In this document: positions 32,664-42,920 of the stretch, one piece after another
How positions within the stretch are numbered: the first letter of the stretch is position 1
How the letters are laid out: the number at the start of each line of letters is the position of its first letter
DNA from: Selaginella moellendorffii
Taxonomy: Eukaryota; Streptophyta; Lycopodiopsida; Selaginellales; Selaginellaceae
Length of the DNA: 64,000 bases
Assembly (NCBI RefSeq): GCF_000143415.4
Contig: NW_003314335.1
Location: forward strand, 153,424-217,423
Reading direction: 5' to 3'
Made by a program: the position numbers and the translations under genes
Notes under the pieces: model-generated
What the model was told of the DNA's origin: nothing
Database searches by the model: none
Seen by the model: the letters and a program-made list of their open reading frames with translations, nothing else

Positions 32664-33881
32664 TTACATCTCGGCGGATAACTTTTCTTTCTCGCGCGCC
32701 GCTTGCTGCTGGATCCCATAGAGCCGGAAGAGATGATACGCCGAAATGCCCACCACCACGAAAGAAACGAGCGCAGCGATGAAGCAAATTACAACCGAGA
32801 TCGCGTAAACCGTGCAGAAGTAGCCGAAAGCGTTGCAAACTTTTCTCCACAGCACCGCCGGAGCTCCTTCCTCGGCCAGGTATCCAATCTCGGTTGCCAC
32901 TGCGGCGCCGCTGAGCAGGAGATAACCCATCATCTGGAAGAAGAAAAACAGAGTGAGAGATTGTCTCAAACACGATCAAAGTAAGAGTGGATCAAACACG
33001 ATCCTGGAGGAACTTTAAGAAACATGGATCAATGAAAAGGAATTCTTCTAGCAGCAGCGATTAAAGAACGAGGAATTGTCCGAGTAGCAGCGATTTGACA
33101 GGCAGAGGAGAAAAAAGATGTCTGTTCGATCACAGCCGAGGATGATAATCAAATCAAAGGAAAGAAATCCTTTTGATCATTTGCAGCTCGGCAGAGAAGC
33201 ATGGACACACGACAAAAGCACTCACGAGGATCGTACATTAACATTTCACGCGATTCACGGGCCTATCAAACTTCAATCACGGGGCTCGGGAAGGACTACG
33301 GAGATAGCGAGCAACTTGGGACGATCGAGAAGTAGCAAACTTGAAGAACACTGGAAGGAGAACGTACACAAGAACTTTCGAAAGCAAAAGCGAGCATTAA
33401 ATTCTAGAAACTGACCGAGTCTGCGATGAAAGAGATCCAGGCAACGCTTTTGCAATCCACCACTGTTCCCTTGGTCGCAACGAGGCCGATGTTGAAAAGA
33501 AGATGGAGCACTGTGTAGCCGATCACTACTCCCAGCGCATCCACATAGAACCTGGGAGAGAATCAAAATCGAGGGAACAGAGCTCTCGCGGCAGAGAAAG
33601 AGGGAAAAGAGGAGAACTTACTTGAGACCAGTGACGAGCTCATACTTCGCGGTTTTAGTGACGAAGACGGGCCTTGGGAGGCCGAAGAACGGAAGAGGGA
33701 CTGAGCCGGTCTCTCGATCGGTGACCATGAGAGCCTCCGAGATGATCACCAGAACCAGCAAGAAGCTCCTCAGTAGGATGATGCTAATCCGGAACTCGTG
33801 CTCGTGATCGCCCATTTTCCTGTCGTCGCCCACTGGACTGCCGCCGGCACTGCCATTCATCGCCTTGCTCGAAGAATCCAT
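32664..33881 (-). CDS. CASP-like membrane protein (group 2 type)
   Basis: Three exons (33881-33622, 33551-33416, 32933-32664), 221 residues. Four membrane segments are visible: [54 protein letters not shown] and [20 protein letters not shown]. The CASP/MARVEL-type pattern includes an Arg in the first helix and an Asp at the end of exon 2 (SFIADS). The C-terminus ends [12 protein letters not shown], typical of CASPL2-type proteins. CASP proteins scaffold plasma-membrane domains for local wall modification. Intron 2 is long for this genome (482 bp). A paralogue lies at 36164-36907 on the other strand. Confidence 0.85.
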
Positions 33882-34457
33882 CGCGGCGAGTAAAACAAAA
33901 GCTTCTCTTCTCGCGATCAGCAGCCACTGGTAAATGCCGAGACTGGAGCCGTGCTGCTAGAGGGTCATGTCGATCGATTGATATGATAGATATTTTCCTC
34001 CCAGAAATTCCACGCGACAAGCGGACGGTAACCTCAAGAGTGATGAGCAAAGAGGATGAGGAACACCGATCGCTCGCCTACGGCTCGATCGTGCGGCGGA
34101 GGATTGGGAACGAGAGAATCCATGTGGAGCAATGAATTCGCGCGCTCGTCCAGCTCGTCCTGCCATTCAATGCTGTCGCCCATCTGTCGCGAGCACAAAA
34201 CAAAAAGAAGACGAAGACCTAAAAAGAGGAAAAGATTCGATAGCACATTCTTTTTGGCGCGAGCCGCCAGGTAATATACCGGCAGTCAAATCACGGCCGT
34301 TAGCTGCCGGGATATTCGCTAGGCTTTTCTCTCCTCCTCGATAAGGGGCGCTTGCGTGTCGAAGATCCGAGGCGCCAGCCCTAGGGCGTCACTGCGCGCT
34401 CCTCCATCGATCCGCGCCATGGTAAGACGCTTCCAGGGGAGTGGGATCGTCCCGGGG

Positions 34458-34465
34458 TTAGGGTT
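34458..34465 (+). promoter_or_regulatory. Telo-box-like element
   Basis: TTAGGGTT on the plus strand, 56 bp upstream of the ABHD17-like start, in the same orientation relative to the gene as elsewhere in the window. Confidence 0.4.
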
Positions 34466-34520
34466 CTTGTAGGATGGACAGCGCGATCTAGAGAGATTTC
34501 CGGGGCAGCGGCAGTGAGAA

Positions 34521-35794
34521 ATGGGAGCTGTGACGTCCACTGTGGCTGCCAAGTTCGCGTTTTTTCCCCCGAATCCGCCATCGTATAGGGTAGTCAAGGA
34601 CGAGGTGACTGGGAATTTGATGCTCTCGGATGTGCCGCGCAGCGATTCCGTGGATGTGAGAATTTTGAGAACCAAGAGGGGGCAGGATATCGTGTCCCTC
34701 TATATCAAAAACCAGGAGGCTCGTCTCACGCTTTTATACTCCCATGGCAACGCTGCGGACTTGGGCCAAATGTATGAGCTCTTCCTTGAGCTAAGCCGTC
34801 ACCTACGAGTAAATCTCATGGGGTAAGCTTCTTCTCTTCTCTTGCGTTGTTTTTCTTTTTCCTTTCTGTTCTTCATGGTTTTGAGCTCATAGTTTACTTC
34901 TGGAAGTGTTTGCGTTTTTTTTTTCGTTTTTGTGCCATGGTTAAAGCTCTGGCTTTTTCTTTGCTCTTTATTGGATTGAGTGGACTGTGTCTGTGGCAGC
35001 TATGATTATACAGGGTATGGAGCGTCCACTGGAAAGGTAAATCTCCCAGCCAGGTTTTGTCCGAAGAACTTTGTCTTTTGACAGTTTCTCTTTTGTGAGC
35101 TCGCAGCCGACGGAGTTTAACACGTATGCTGACATTGAGGCGGTCTACGAGTGCCTGGAGCGCGACTATGGTGTCAAACAGGAGGACCTTGTCCTGTATG
35201 GACAGTCCGTTGGGAGTGGACCGACACTCGACTTGGCAGCGCGACTGCCAAGGCTCCGGGCTGTAGTTCTTCACAGCCCGATTCTATCTGGACTGCGAGT
35301 AATGTATCCCGTGAAGCGCACGTACTGGTTTGACATCTACAAGGTACTTTGTTGTTTTCTCTTTTCACTCTTCCCAGCACGCAAGCTCCGCTCACTGCTT
35401 TTTTTTGTTTTCGCGCAGAATATCGACAAGATAGGCCAAGTTAACTGTCCAGTTCTCGTGATTCATGTAGGTGATGGGATGGAAGGGATTAGTTCCATTC
35501 CATTCCCTCTGAGAGTTTTCTTTGTCCTCTTTTGATTCTCTTTGCGTGTTTCGGCAGGGGACCTCGGATGACGTTGTGGATTGCTCGCATGGAAAGCAGC
35601 TCTGGGACCTCTGCAAAGAGAAGTACGAGCCGCTGTGGCTCAAGGGCGGTGGCCACTGCAATCTGGAGCTGTATCCGGAGTACATCCGGCACCTCAGGAA
35701 ATTCATCTCCACGCAGGAGAAAGCGGCGTTGGGAAGGAACCGATCGAGCAGGAAGAGCACAGATCAACAAAGTGAGCGAACACTGACTTGCTAA
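34521..35794 (+). CDS. ABHD17-type alpha/beta hydrolase
   Basis: Five exons (34521-34822, 35000-35036, 35107-35343, 35419-35466, 35558-35794), 286 residues. The fold signature includes [14 protein letters not shown] (oxyanion region), [13 protein letters not shown], the nucleophile elbow [10 protein letters not shown] with the catalytic Ser, the acid in GTSDDVVD, and the His in GGGHCNLE. The N-terminus [20 protein letters not shown] is characteristic of plant members. Animal ABHD17 enzymes remove palmitate from membrane proteins; the same role here is inference. Splicing is GT-AG throughout. Confidence 0.9.
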
Positions 35795-36163
35795 AAGAGC
35801 CAGACGATCGAAACCAAACGAAAAGCAAAAGAGAATACCATGCTAACTTTTTAAGTGCGGGTGTGTTCATTCGTTCATTTGTTTGTGTAAATACATAGCT
35901 TGTGATACACTTATTATTCCAGAGCTATATTCTTTGTGTCTTTTGGGAAAGCTGACGAGATGGAAAAAGAGAGGAATCTACGGCCCAAAACTTTAGTCCT
36001 TGTCTCTATGGGACAAAAAATTCTCCCCGTGCTTCACAGTATCACAGAGGAGAGAGAGAGAGAGAGGGAAACTCACACACACACTTGTGGATGAAGACCA
36101 CTCGACGTTAGCTCAACATCGCAGCAAGAAGAGGTTGAAAAGTCGTGAGACGATTTGGAAACC

Positions 36164-36907
36164 ATGCTCGAGTTGTATGAGAAGCGCAGGGCGCTGCTGC
36201 TGCTGAGGCTTGCAGCTATGTTCTTGAGCCTCGCTGCCTTGCTCATCACGGTTCTCAATCGAGAGGATGGTTTCTTTTCTATCAATGTCTTTGGATCGCC
36301 ACAGCCAATTCTCACCAAAGCTACCGCCGATTTCACGCTCGTCAAGGGACTCAAGTCAGTGGGGAATCATTGGAAATCTTTGAAAGCCTGTTGATCTGAT
36401 GCTTCTTTGTAAAGGTTTTTCGCGGGAGCAATGGGCATTGTGGCTGGCTACTCTTTCCTGCAGCTAGCAATCGCAATGGCATCAATGTTTTCAGGAGCTC
36501 CAAGCATCTTGGGAGGGAAACGTATGGCATGGCTATGCTTCGTGGGAGACATGGTATGTGTGTTAGAACAACTCTTTTTCTTTCTAAAAGAAAAAGAAAA
36601 TACCAAGGAATTTTTCTGAATTCTGCAGACAGCGTCGCACCTGTGTGCGGCTGCAGCTGCGGTTTCTGCACAGCTGGCGTACTTGGGCAAGCGAGGCGCA
36701 CCAATGTGGAGTGCGGTGTGCACGTATTTCAGTCACTACTGCCTTGTGTTTGGTTTGGCCGTGATTTTCGCCTTCTTGGCCACTCTGGCAGCACTTCTGG
36801 TGGCTTCAATCTCTTCGTACCACCTGTTCCGGCTGCATGGCATTCTGCAGCAGCAGCAGCAGCAGCGGCGGCAACTGCAGCAAGAGCATGTTCAAGACAA
36901 GCCATAA
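36164..36907 (+). CDS. CASP-like membrane protein (group 2 type), second copy
   Basis: Three exons (36164-36354, 36415-36553, 36629-36907), 202 residues, with intron positions equal to those of 32664-33881. Four membrane segments occur (LRLAAMFLSLAALLITVL; FFAGAMGIVAGYSFLQLAIA; ASHLCAAAAAVSAQL; VFGLAVIFAFLATLAALLVA), and the same YHLFRLHGI ending is followed by a Gln-rich tail. The two CASP-like genes share about the same topology, face away from each other and flank the hydrolase gene. The start ATG at 36164 is preceded by a GA-rich leader (36051-36070). Confidence 0.85.
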
Positions 36908-37069
36908 CACAAACAATGGCTTCTAGTCTTAAGATTGAACATTAAATCAACTAATGTATAATTTAAGTAAATATATAATTCTCTTATTTCTTTTTATTTC
37001 ATTTTCTTATTACTTTTTACTAATACTTGGGATCCCTTTAGGGCAGATGTATTTTGTGCCCTATACGCA

Positions 37070-37758
37070 ATGTGCAAGGAGCTCGTGGTGGATGAAGTTT
37101 GCAGCCGATCGATGAAGAAGACGATCCCTCGTATTATCAAGAGTGGCCACCAACAGCGCCACCATCACAGGAAGCCTCCGCTCGCGCCCCACTGCCATGG
37201 GGCGGCGAGTTGCAAGCTTTGCATCCTCCAGCAGCAGCAATGGGCGGATCTCGAGCTCCATCTCTCTCGAGCGATCACTCTCTCCGCCCCTGGCGCTGTG
37301 GAGATGAAGATCCCACCACCACCATCAGTTCCAAGTGTGGTGGAGATGGAGATGGAGATTCCATCAGTTTCAAGAGTGTTGGAGATGGAGACTCCTTGCA
37401 AGTGATCATTGACATTCTTATGCCACAACTGTTGTATAAAAGTGTTGTAAGAAATGTTCTATGGACAAGGTTAAGCTTTCACAAGAAGTCAAACAATCCT
37501 TTTACCACGATATTTTGAAAAATTAGGGCTCCGTGCAATTGATCATTGACATTCTTATGCTCTTCTTTCACAACTGTTGTACCTCCACGAGAACATAATC
37601 ATAGGAAAATTCCATGGAACGACAATTCCAATTGATGTATGGATTAAAGTGATGTAAGAAATAAGCTTTTCAAACAATCCTTTTACGACAAATCTAAAAG
37701 ATATTTTAAAAAATTAGGGCTCTTCCATTTCGCCTTTTTTGCTTCCTCGTTCTTGGGG
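37070..37758 (+). other. Coding-like remnant and imperfect tandem repeat upstream of the rolling-stone-like gene
   Basis: From about 37099 to 37405 one frame is Pro/Ser/Gly-rich and protein-like (EEDDPSYYQEWPPTAPPSQ) but has no ATG or splice partner, so it may be an exon relic. From about 37402 to 37725 two imperfect copies of a block run in tandem: both start near TGATCATTGACATTCTTATG and end near CAATCCTTTTAC...AAAAATTAGGGCTC. The second copy is longer. The following gene's leader lies in the second copy. Confidence 0.35.
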
Positions 37759-39152
37759 ATGACCTCTCTCCTCCAATTCCTCGAAGTGGAATGGCCCTTC
37801 TTGCTCTGCATCCTCGAGGTCGGCCTCTGCGTCGCCGCTGCCATCGCCGTCGTCGTCAAATTCGAAGCTCGGCCCTCCACGAAGCGGATCGATAGTAGCG
37901 GGAATGGCGGCGACGCGGCGGCGCTCGCATCGATCCAGCTCTTCCGCTGCTCCTCCGGCGTCCTCCACCCGGCCTGGCTCGCCGGGATCCGGGCAATCTC
38001 TTTCATCTACTTGCTTAGCATTTGGATTATCAGCTTCGTCGCCAGCGGCCCATTGTCGCTCGTCTTTTACACTCAGTGAGTTACTATTAGCGCGAATTTC
38101 TCGTTGATCTTCTTCCTTGCTTCTCCAGATGGACTTTCACATTGCTCGTGATCTACTTCGGGGTAAGAAAGTTCCACCTCTCGATTCTTCTCATCGTGTT
38201 TGTTCTTTGTTTTTCAGCTAGCCAGTTATATAAGCATCACCAAGCTCGTTTCCGGCGCCGCCAAGGAAAAGAAGATAGTTCTGGTCGACGAGAGCTTGGG
38301 CGACGAGGAAACTGGGAACTTCATCGAGCAGGAAAGCATTGCTGACACTACCGAGGACGAAACGGATGCTTCGGCTGGATTCATCGGCTACGCAACGCTT
38401 GTTATCTTCCAGGTACTTGAAAAAACTTCTCGGCTTGAAAACTCTAATGGTGGTTTCTCAAAGACGGCTACCGCGGCATCGGTTTTGACTGACACTGTCT
38501 ACTGGTTCATCCTCGTCCCGTATGTTCTAGCCAGTCCTTTCTTCGACTTAAACTTCGTAAGCAAGAACAAGAGAAAAAAGATCTCTTCGTTCGCTCACAA
38601 TTCTCTCAAGTTCTTCACCCGCAGGTAAATCTCAACATGCATGGCGTCAACGCGATCTTTTTGCTCGCGGAGCTCTTCCTCAATGACTTGGTACGCATCA
38701 AGCTTTTGTTTCTCATCCCGCGGGTTCTATAGTTTTTATTCCACAGCCTTTTCCATGGTTCCGGGGCGCTTATTTCGTGTTTTGGACCGCTGCATACGTT
38801 GTTTTTCAATGGTTCATCCACGGGACAAGGCTCCTAACATGGTAACGAACGATCCTTCCAAGATTTCCATCGGTTTTTAATAATCTCTCGTTCTTCTCTC
38901 AGGTGGCCATATCCTTTTCTCGAGGTCTCAACGCATTATGCTCCGGCGTGGTAAGTCTAGACGAGAAAGAAGAAACTGGAGGGAGTTAATATTTCTTTTT
39001 CCTCTGTTTTCATTCTTCTGGATTCGTTTCTTTACAGGTACTTTGGCCTCGCCTTCGCCCATTTGATTTGCTTCCTCATTTGTTTAGCACTGGCAAGAAC
39101 CAAACAGCCAGTGATCAGCTATTTTGTCAGCAGGAGTGCTCGTCAGAAGTAA
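37759..39152 (+). CDS. Rolling-stone-like multi-pass membrane protein
   Basis: Eight exons (37759-38075, 38129-38162, 38218-38412, 38464-38556, 38625-38690, 38747-38841, 38903-38950, 39038-39152), 320 residues. About seven hydrophobic segments are visible, with family-type motifs HPAWLAGIRAISFIYLL, SLVFYTQWTFTLLVIYF, HGVNAIFLLAELFLN, PFPWFRGAYFVFW and TWWPYPFLEVSTHYAP. The family is widespread in plants and related to Drosophila rolling stone; its function in plants is unknown to me. A hydrophilic acidic loop (DESLGDEETGNFIEQE) lies in exon 3. Its final 26 coding bases overlap the final codons of the convergent LRR gene. Confidence 0.75.
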
Positions 39153-40183
39153 CAGCCGCGGCTGCCTCGTCGTAAGGGACAAACCCCTGGAGCTCCGGAC
39201 CATTGAGACGGGGATTGTTATCAAAGCTGCGCAAGGAAGAGACAAACAAAATTCTATGAGCTACTTTCAAAGAAAAACAAAACTCTTCTTGTACCTCTTT
39301 GGTGAGAACTGAGCGAATGATCCGGAGGTCGGGATTGTGCCACACAAATCGTTGTCAGAGAGATCCCTGTAGAGATTAAGAAAGAGAGGTTGCTCCAAAA
39401 CTGCAAACATCGGAGCTTTTCCGACCGACTTACACTATTTTCAGGCTCGAGATTGACGACAGTTCCCTTGGGATTTGTCCCGAAAGTCGATTCTTGTTGA
39501 GACGCCTGTAAGCATCAGGCATTAGTTTAAAGAAACACAAAGGAGAAAGTCAGGCTGCGTACAGGAAAGCAAGAGACTTGAGTTTTCCAAGTGACCGAGG
39601 AATCGGGCCAGTCAAGTTGTTCATGTACAAGTCCAAGCTCACGAGCTTCTTCAAGTTGCCGAGCTCCTGGGGGATGTGCCCAGCAATATTGTTCTTGTAG
39701 AGCTCCCTGGAAATCAAAGAATTCATGCTCAAAAGCACTGAAGCTACAAGAAACTTACAGATGACGAAGGTTTTCCAGCTTTCCCAGCTCTGGGATCAGC
39801 ACTCCGGAAAGCTTAGCGTTCCCAAGATCCCTGGAAACAAAGGGGCATGATCAGTGAGCACTCGTATTCTCAGGGGAAAGGAAAAAAAAAAAAACACAAA
39901 CAAAACGAACGGATCATTCTAGTTCTTACACTCTTATCACTCGATTCTGGTTGTCACAAGTGATATGAAACCAAGTACACGGATCCACCAGCGTTGGATC
40001 CCAGCTCTGGAGCACATTCTCTGGATCGACCAAGCTCCTCCTCAGGGAATGGAGAATATCGCCTAGAAAAAGAAAACATGACAAGCTCAAAAAAGCTGTG
40101 CTCCTACCTTCGACATTTCCAGCCGCGATCCACAGCTCCAGCGCCAGGATCACTGCCGCGAGCGCTCCTACCGCCGACGCCAT
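39127..40183 (-). CDS. Secreted LRR protein of the plant LRR1 / SERK-ectodomain type
   Basis: Seven exons (40183-40108, 40062-39930, 39830-39759, 39706-39563, 39505-39434, 39366-39295, 39226-39127), 222 residues. A signal peptide ([17 protein letters not shown]) precedes an LRRNT domain ([20 protein letters not shown], then [18 protein letters not shown]). Five LRRs follow, each 24 residues, several encoded by 72-bp exons (144 bp for two). There is no transmembrane or kinase domain. Similar small LRR proteins in angiosperms act in defence signalling. The C-terminal part ([17 protein letters not shown]) is followed by an Ala-rich extension that overlaps the neighbouring gene on the other strand. 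Confidence 0.88.
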
Positions 40184-40599
40184 AGCAGTGCGTGCCCTAG
40201 GCAAGAGATCCCTGGGCGCGCATGGGAGAGATTAGACCTATCAAGCCAAAAAAGATTTGGGGGCGCTCTTGTCCGTGTGAGGGGAGCGTTTTCCAAGCAC
40301 GATGATCCCTCCTGGTACGCCTGGGGGTCAGGCCAATGATGTAATGACACGTGTCTAGTCGCCTGTCAGAGCTGACGTCACAGCACTTACTTAAACGGAC
40401 GGTGATGATTGTTTTTAGGTTATTCAACATTAATCAAGATTCTGTTGACTTTCATTGACTAAAGGTTTCTAACATTTGCTCATACTTAACACACTGGAGC
40501 CACGGGCGTTTGTTTTCCTGGTGTTTGTGTTCTTCGTCACTGCCGCTAATCACCTTTCGCCTGAGCTAATTCCAGCATTGATCACCGTCTTCAACGCAC

Positions 40600-41650
40600 C
40601 CTAACACCTTTTGATCGATTAAAGTATGATCATCCTGCACCTTTCTTCGAGGAAATCTTTGTTGCGTCGCTCAGAAGTGCTAGAGAACACTTCACCAAAG
40701 GTTTCACCATTTTCTCATCACCCATCGCATTCATGTGGCAAACCTGGAGTGTACATGACAAGAGCTCTGAGAAGACCTGTGTCAAGCCGAGCAGCCCAGC
40801 TGCTTTCTTCATGCTCGGCGCCGTTTTCTCAAAATTCTGGAAGCCCTTCACTTTCTGCTCAGGGAGCTTCTCATCCAGAGCGCAAGAGCTATCAATTTCC
40901 CAGTGAAAGATCTCCTCGAGGCTAGCATCTTTGATATCCCAGTGAAAGATCTCCTCGAGGCTAGCATCTTTGATAAAGCTCTTCCTTGCGAAGGTGATTG
41001 TAGCACCGCAAACTCTGCCAGAAACATCGGAGCTTTGCCATCATTTCCTTTGTTTCACTGGGTGATGTTTTAAAGTTGTAAGTCAACCCATATCGTCCAT
41101 ACTGCGGCTGCTCACGCGCTTCTGTTTGTTTTGTTCATGAATCCTCGTACATTCTCAGCTTCTTCTCCCAAAACTCTTCGATGCGAGGAAGCTGTTCTGT
41201 CCCCAACTTCTCACCAAGTTGCTGGCGGAAAACCCAGAAACCTCGGATGCCATGCTCACAGTCTTCCATGTCTCCTCCTCACGACTACTCTCGACAAAAA
41301 AAGCCCAGCAAATGTATTAAGAACTTGTGGCTCTAGCAAACTTGATCCTCGCCCAGCAGCTTCTCTGCGAAAATCACAGCCCTCTTAGATGCTCGGCAAA
41401 GCTTAGAACATCAGGCTTCTTATCTTTCTCTCCCAACAGCCCCGGCTCAATAGCATTCGTCCCATCCATACTTCTTTACCGTAATCTGTGCTGTTTCCAC
41501 GAGATCCAGTTCCGCGTCTTGAAAGTCGTGCTCGAGACAAAACTCGTCAAAAGATTCTGTCTAATTGCGTGGTGGTGGTTTCAAGGTGGTTTGCTTTGAT
41601 GGACGCAGCTCATGCTTGAAGCTTATAAACCTTAACAAATGTGAAAAATT
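40600..41650 (-). pseudogene. Degenerate coding-like stretch, unidentified
   Basis: Minus-strand frames read like protein in short runs (KAAGLLGLTQVFSELLS; KRAVIFAEKLLGEDQVC) separated by stops and shifts. A 36-bp tandem duplication (GGCTAGCATCTTTGAT units at about 40920 and 40960) lies inside. It looks like a decayed gene, but I cannot name the family. Confidence 0.3.
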
Positions 41651-41729
41651 AACCACTTACGCAAATAAAAAACATTGAAAAAAAATTGCCGCGATTTACA
41701 GAGAATCTGAAACAAGAAATTTGTTTCCC

Positions 41730-42644
41730 TTAGTACTGTGGCCGCCGGCGCAACCTCAAAGGTGGAACTTGTGGCAATGCATGGTTTCTAATGGGGGGAA
41801 CTTGTTCTTCCCAGCCCTTCTTAGAGCCTTGGCTTCCTCTTCCTGCAGGGAAGAGAATTCACTTTAAGTTTTGGAGAAAAACTGAAAAGCTTTGGTACTT
41901 ACCGAAGTACTTGTACTGATCATACTTTATCGGATGGGGTTTTCCTCGGGAGCTCCTCAAGTAATCTAGATGACGAACTGGAGCAGTCTTCGGACGAGAC
42001 AAACGATCAAATGCGTCTTGCCTACACAAAGATTTTCGATAAAAGAAGTGCGAGTAATGAATAACAAGCTTACTTGAGCAATAGATTTCTTGATGGCCCT
42101 TTGTGCTTGGCAGACTTGATAGTTACTCTGTTCTTGGAATCCTTGTTGGTGGCTTCCGTGGCGTTGACCTGTTGCTGCTGTGTCGATGTTTCATTTAGTA
42201 GATCCGACAGCCTCGGAGATGGAGTGGAGGCAGCTTTTCTAGAATTTTGCTGGTGCTCTTGTTCTTCGCAAGACACGTCCGATCGATGCGAAGGAGGCCC
42301 ATCATCTGTCCAGGGAAGAAAACAGTAACAGATAATGGTCTATCATCAATGAAAAGAAAAATTTTCGTTAACCATGATTTGGTTCGCTTGTGATGATGAA
42401 TGATAGAAATCAAAGTGCCAAACCAGTAGCTGAGTTGTGAGCTCGAAGCTGATCCAACTGCGCCTTGCACTCCATGAGCTCTTTCAAGAGCATATCATAT
42501 TTCTTCTCGCATTCTGCGTGTACTGTCGAAGGCCGCTTGACGAAATCCTTGGAGAAAAAAACCAAACCACCGCTGATTTCCAAGCTAGAAAATTCTCGTT
42601 TCACTTACCGGCTTGTAGAAGCTATAGAATTTCCCATAATCCAT
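41730..42644 (-). CDS. Unrecognised basic, low-complexity protein
   Basis: Five exons (42644-42609, 42547-42424, 42305-42074, 42021-41903, 41842-41730) in consistent phase, 207 residues. It contains a short coiled segment (CEKKYDMLLKELMECKAQLD), a Gln/Ser-rich middle, and a basic C-terminus (RNLLLK, SSRGKPHPIKYDQYKYFG, PLRLRRRPQY). The start MDYGKFYSFYKP is the first in-frame ATG of the model; the frame is open further upstream (GYDAEPGEANFEPW), so a 5' exon may be missing. A telo-box-like AACCCTAG is at 42807-42814. The conserved-looking ends suggest a real plant gene, but I do not know its role. Confidence 0.6.
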
Positions 42645-42862
42645 GTTCGTCGTCGCCCATGGCTCGAAATTGGCCTCTCCAGGCTCAGCATCGTAGCCCA
42701 CTAGACGAAATCCACGCCAAGGATAAGCGCTGGCGAAGATAGGAAGATTTTAGCTGCTTACTCTCTCGGATCGGAGCGCCAAGCTCACGCCATCTCAGCC
42801 CCGATGAACCCTAGCCCTGGGCTCCTAGCCCTAGAGCCGTTAAGATGCTTTTCAAAATTGTC

Positions 42863-42920
42863 GATCTGAGCCGTCGGATCGGAAAGTGAATCGGACGGCT
42901 TTAAATTTATATGAGAAGAA
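42863..42920 (+). repeat. Short dispersed repeat (copy 1)
   Basis: The run GATCTGAGCCGTCGGATCGG... to TATGAGAAGAAC closely matches 53137-53200, where a slightly diverged copy supplies the stop codon of a small secreted-protein gene. Confidence 0.5.

Noticed and set aside
36051..36070. GA-rich tract considered as a polypurine tract of a retroelement.
   Set aside because: No LTR follows it; it sits in the likely 5' leader of the CASP-like gene, like the GA tract upstream of 4CL.
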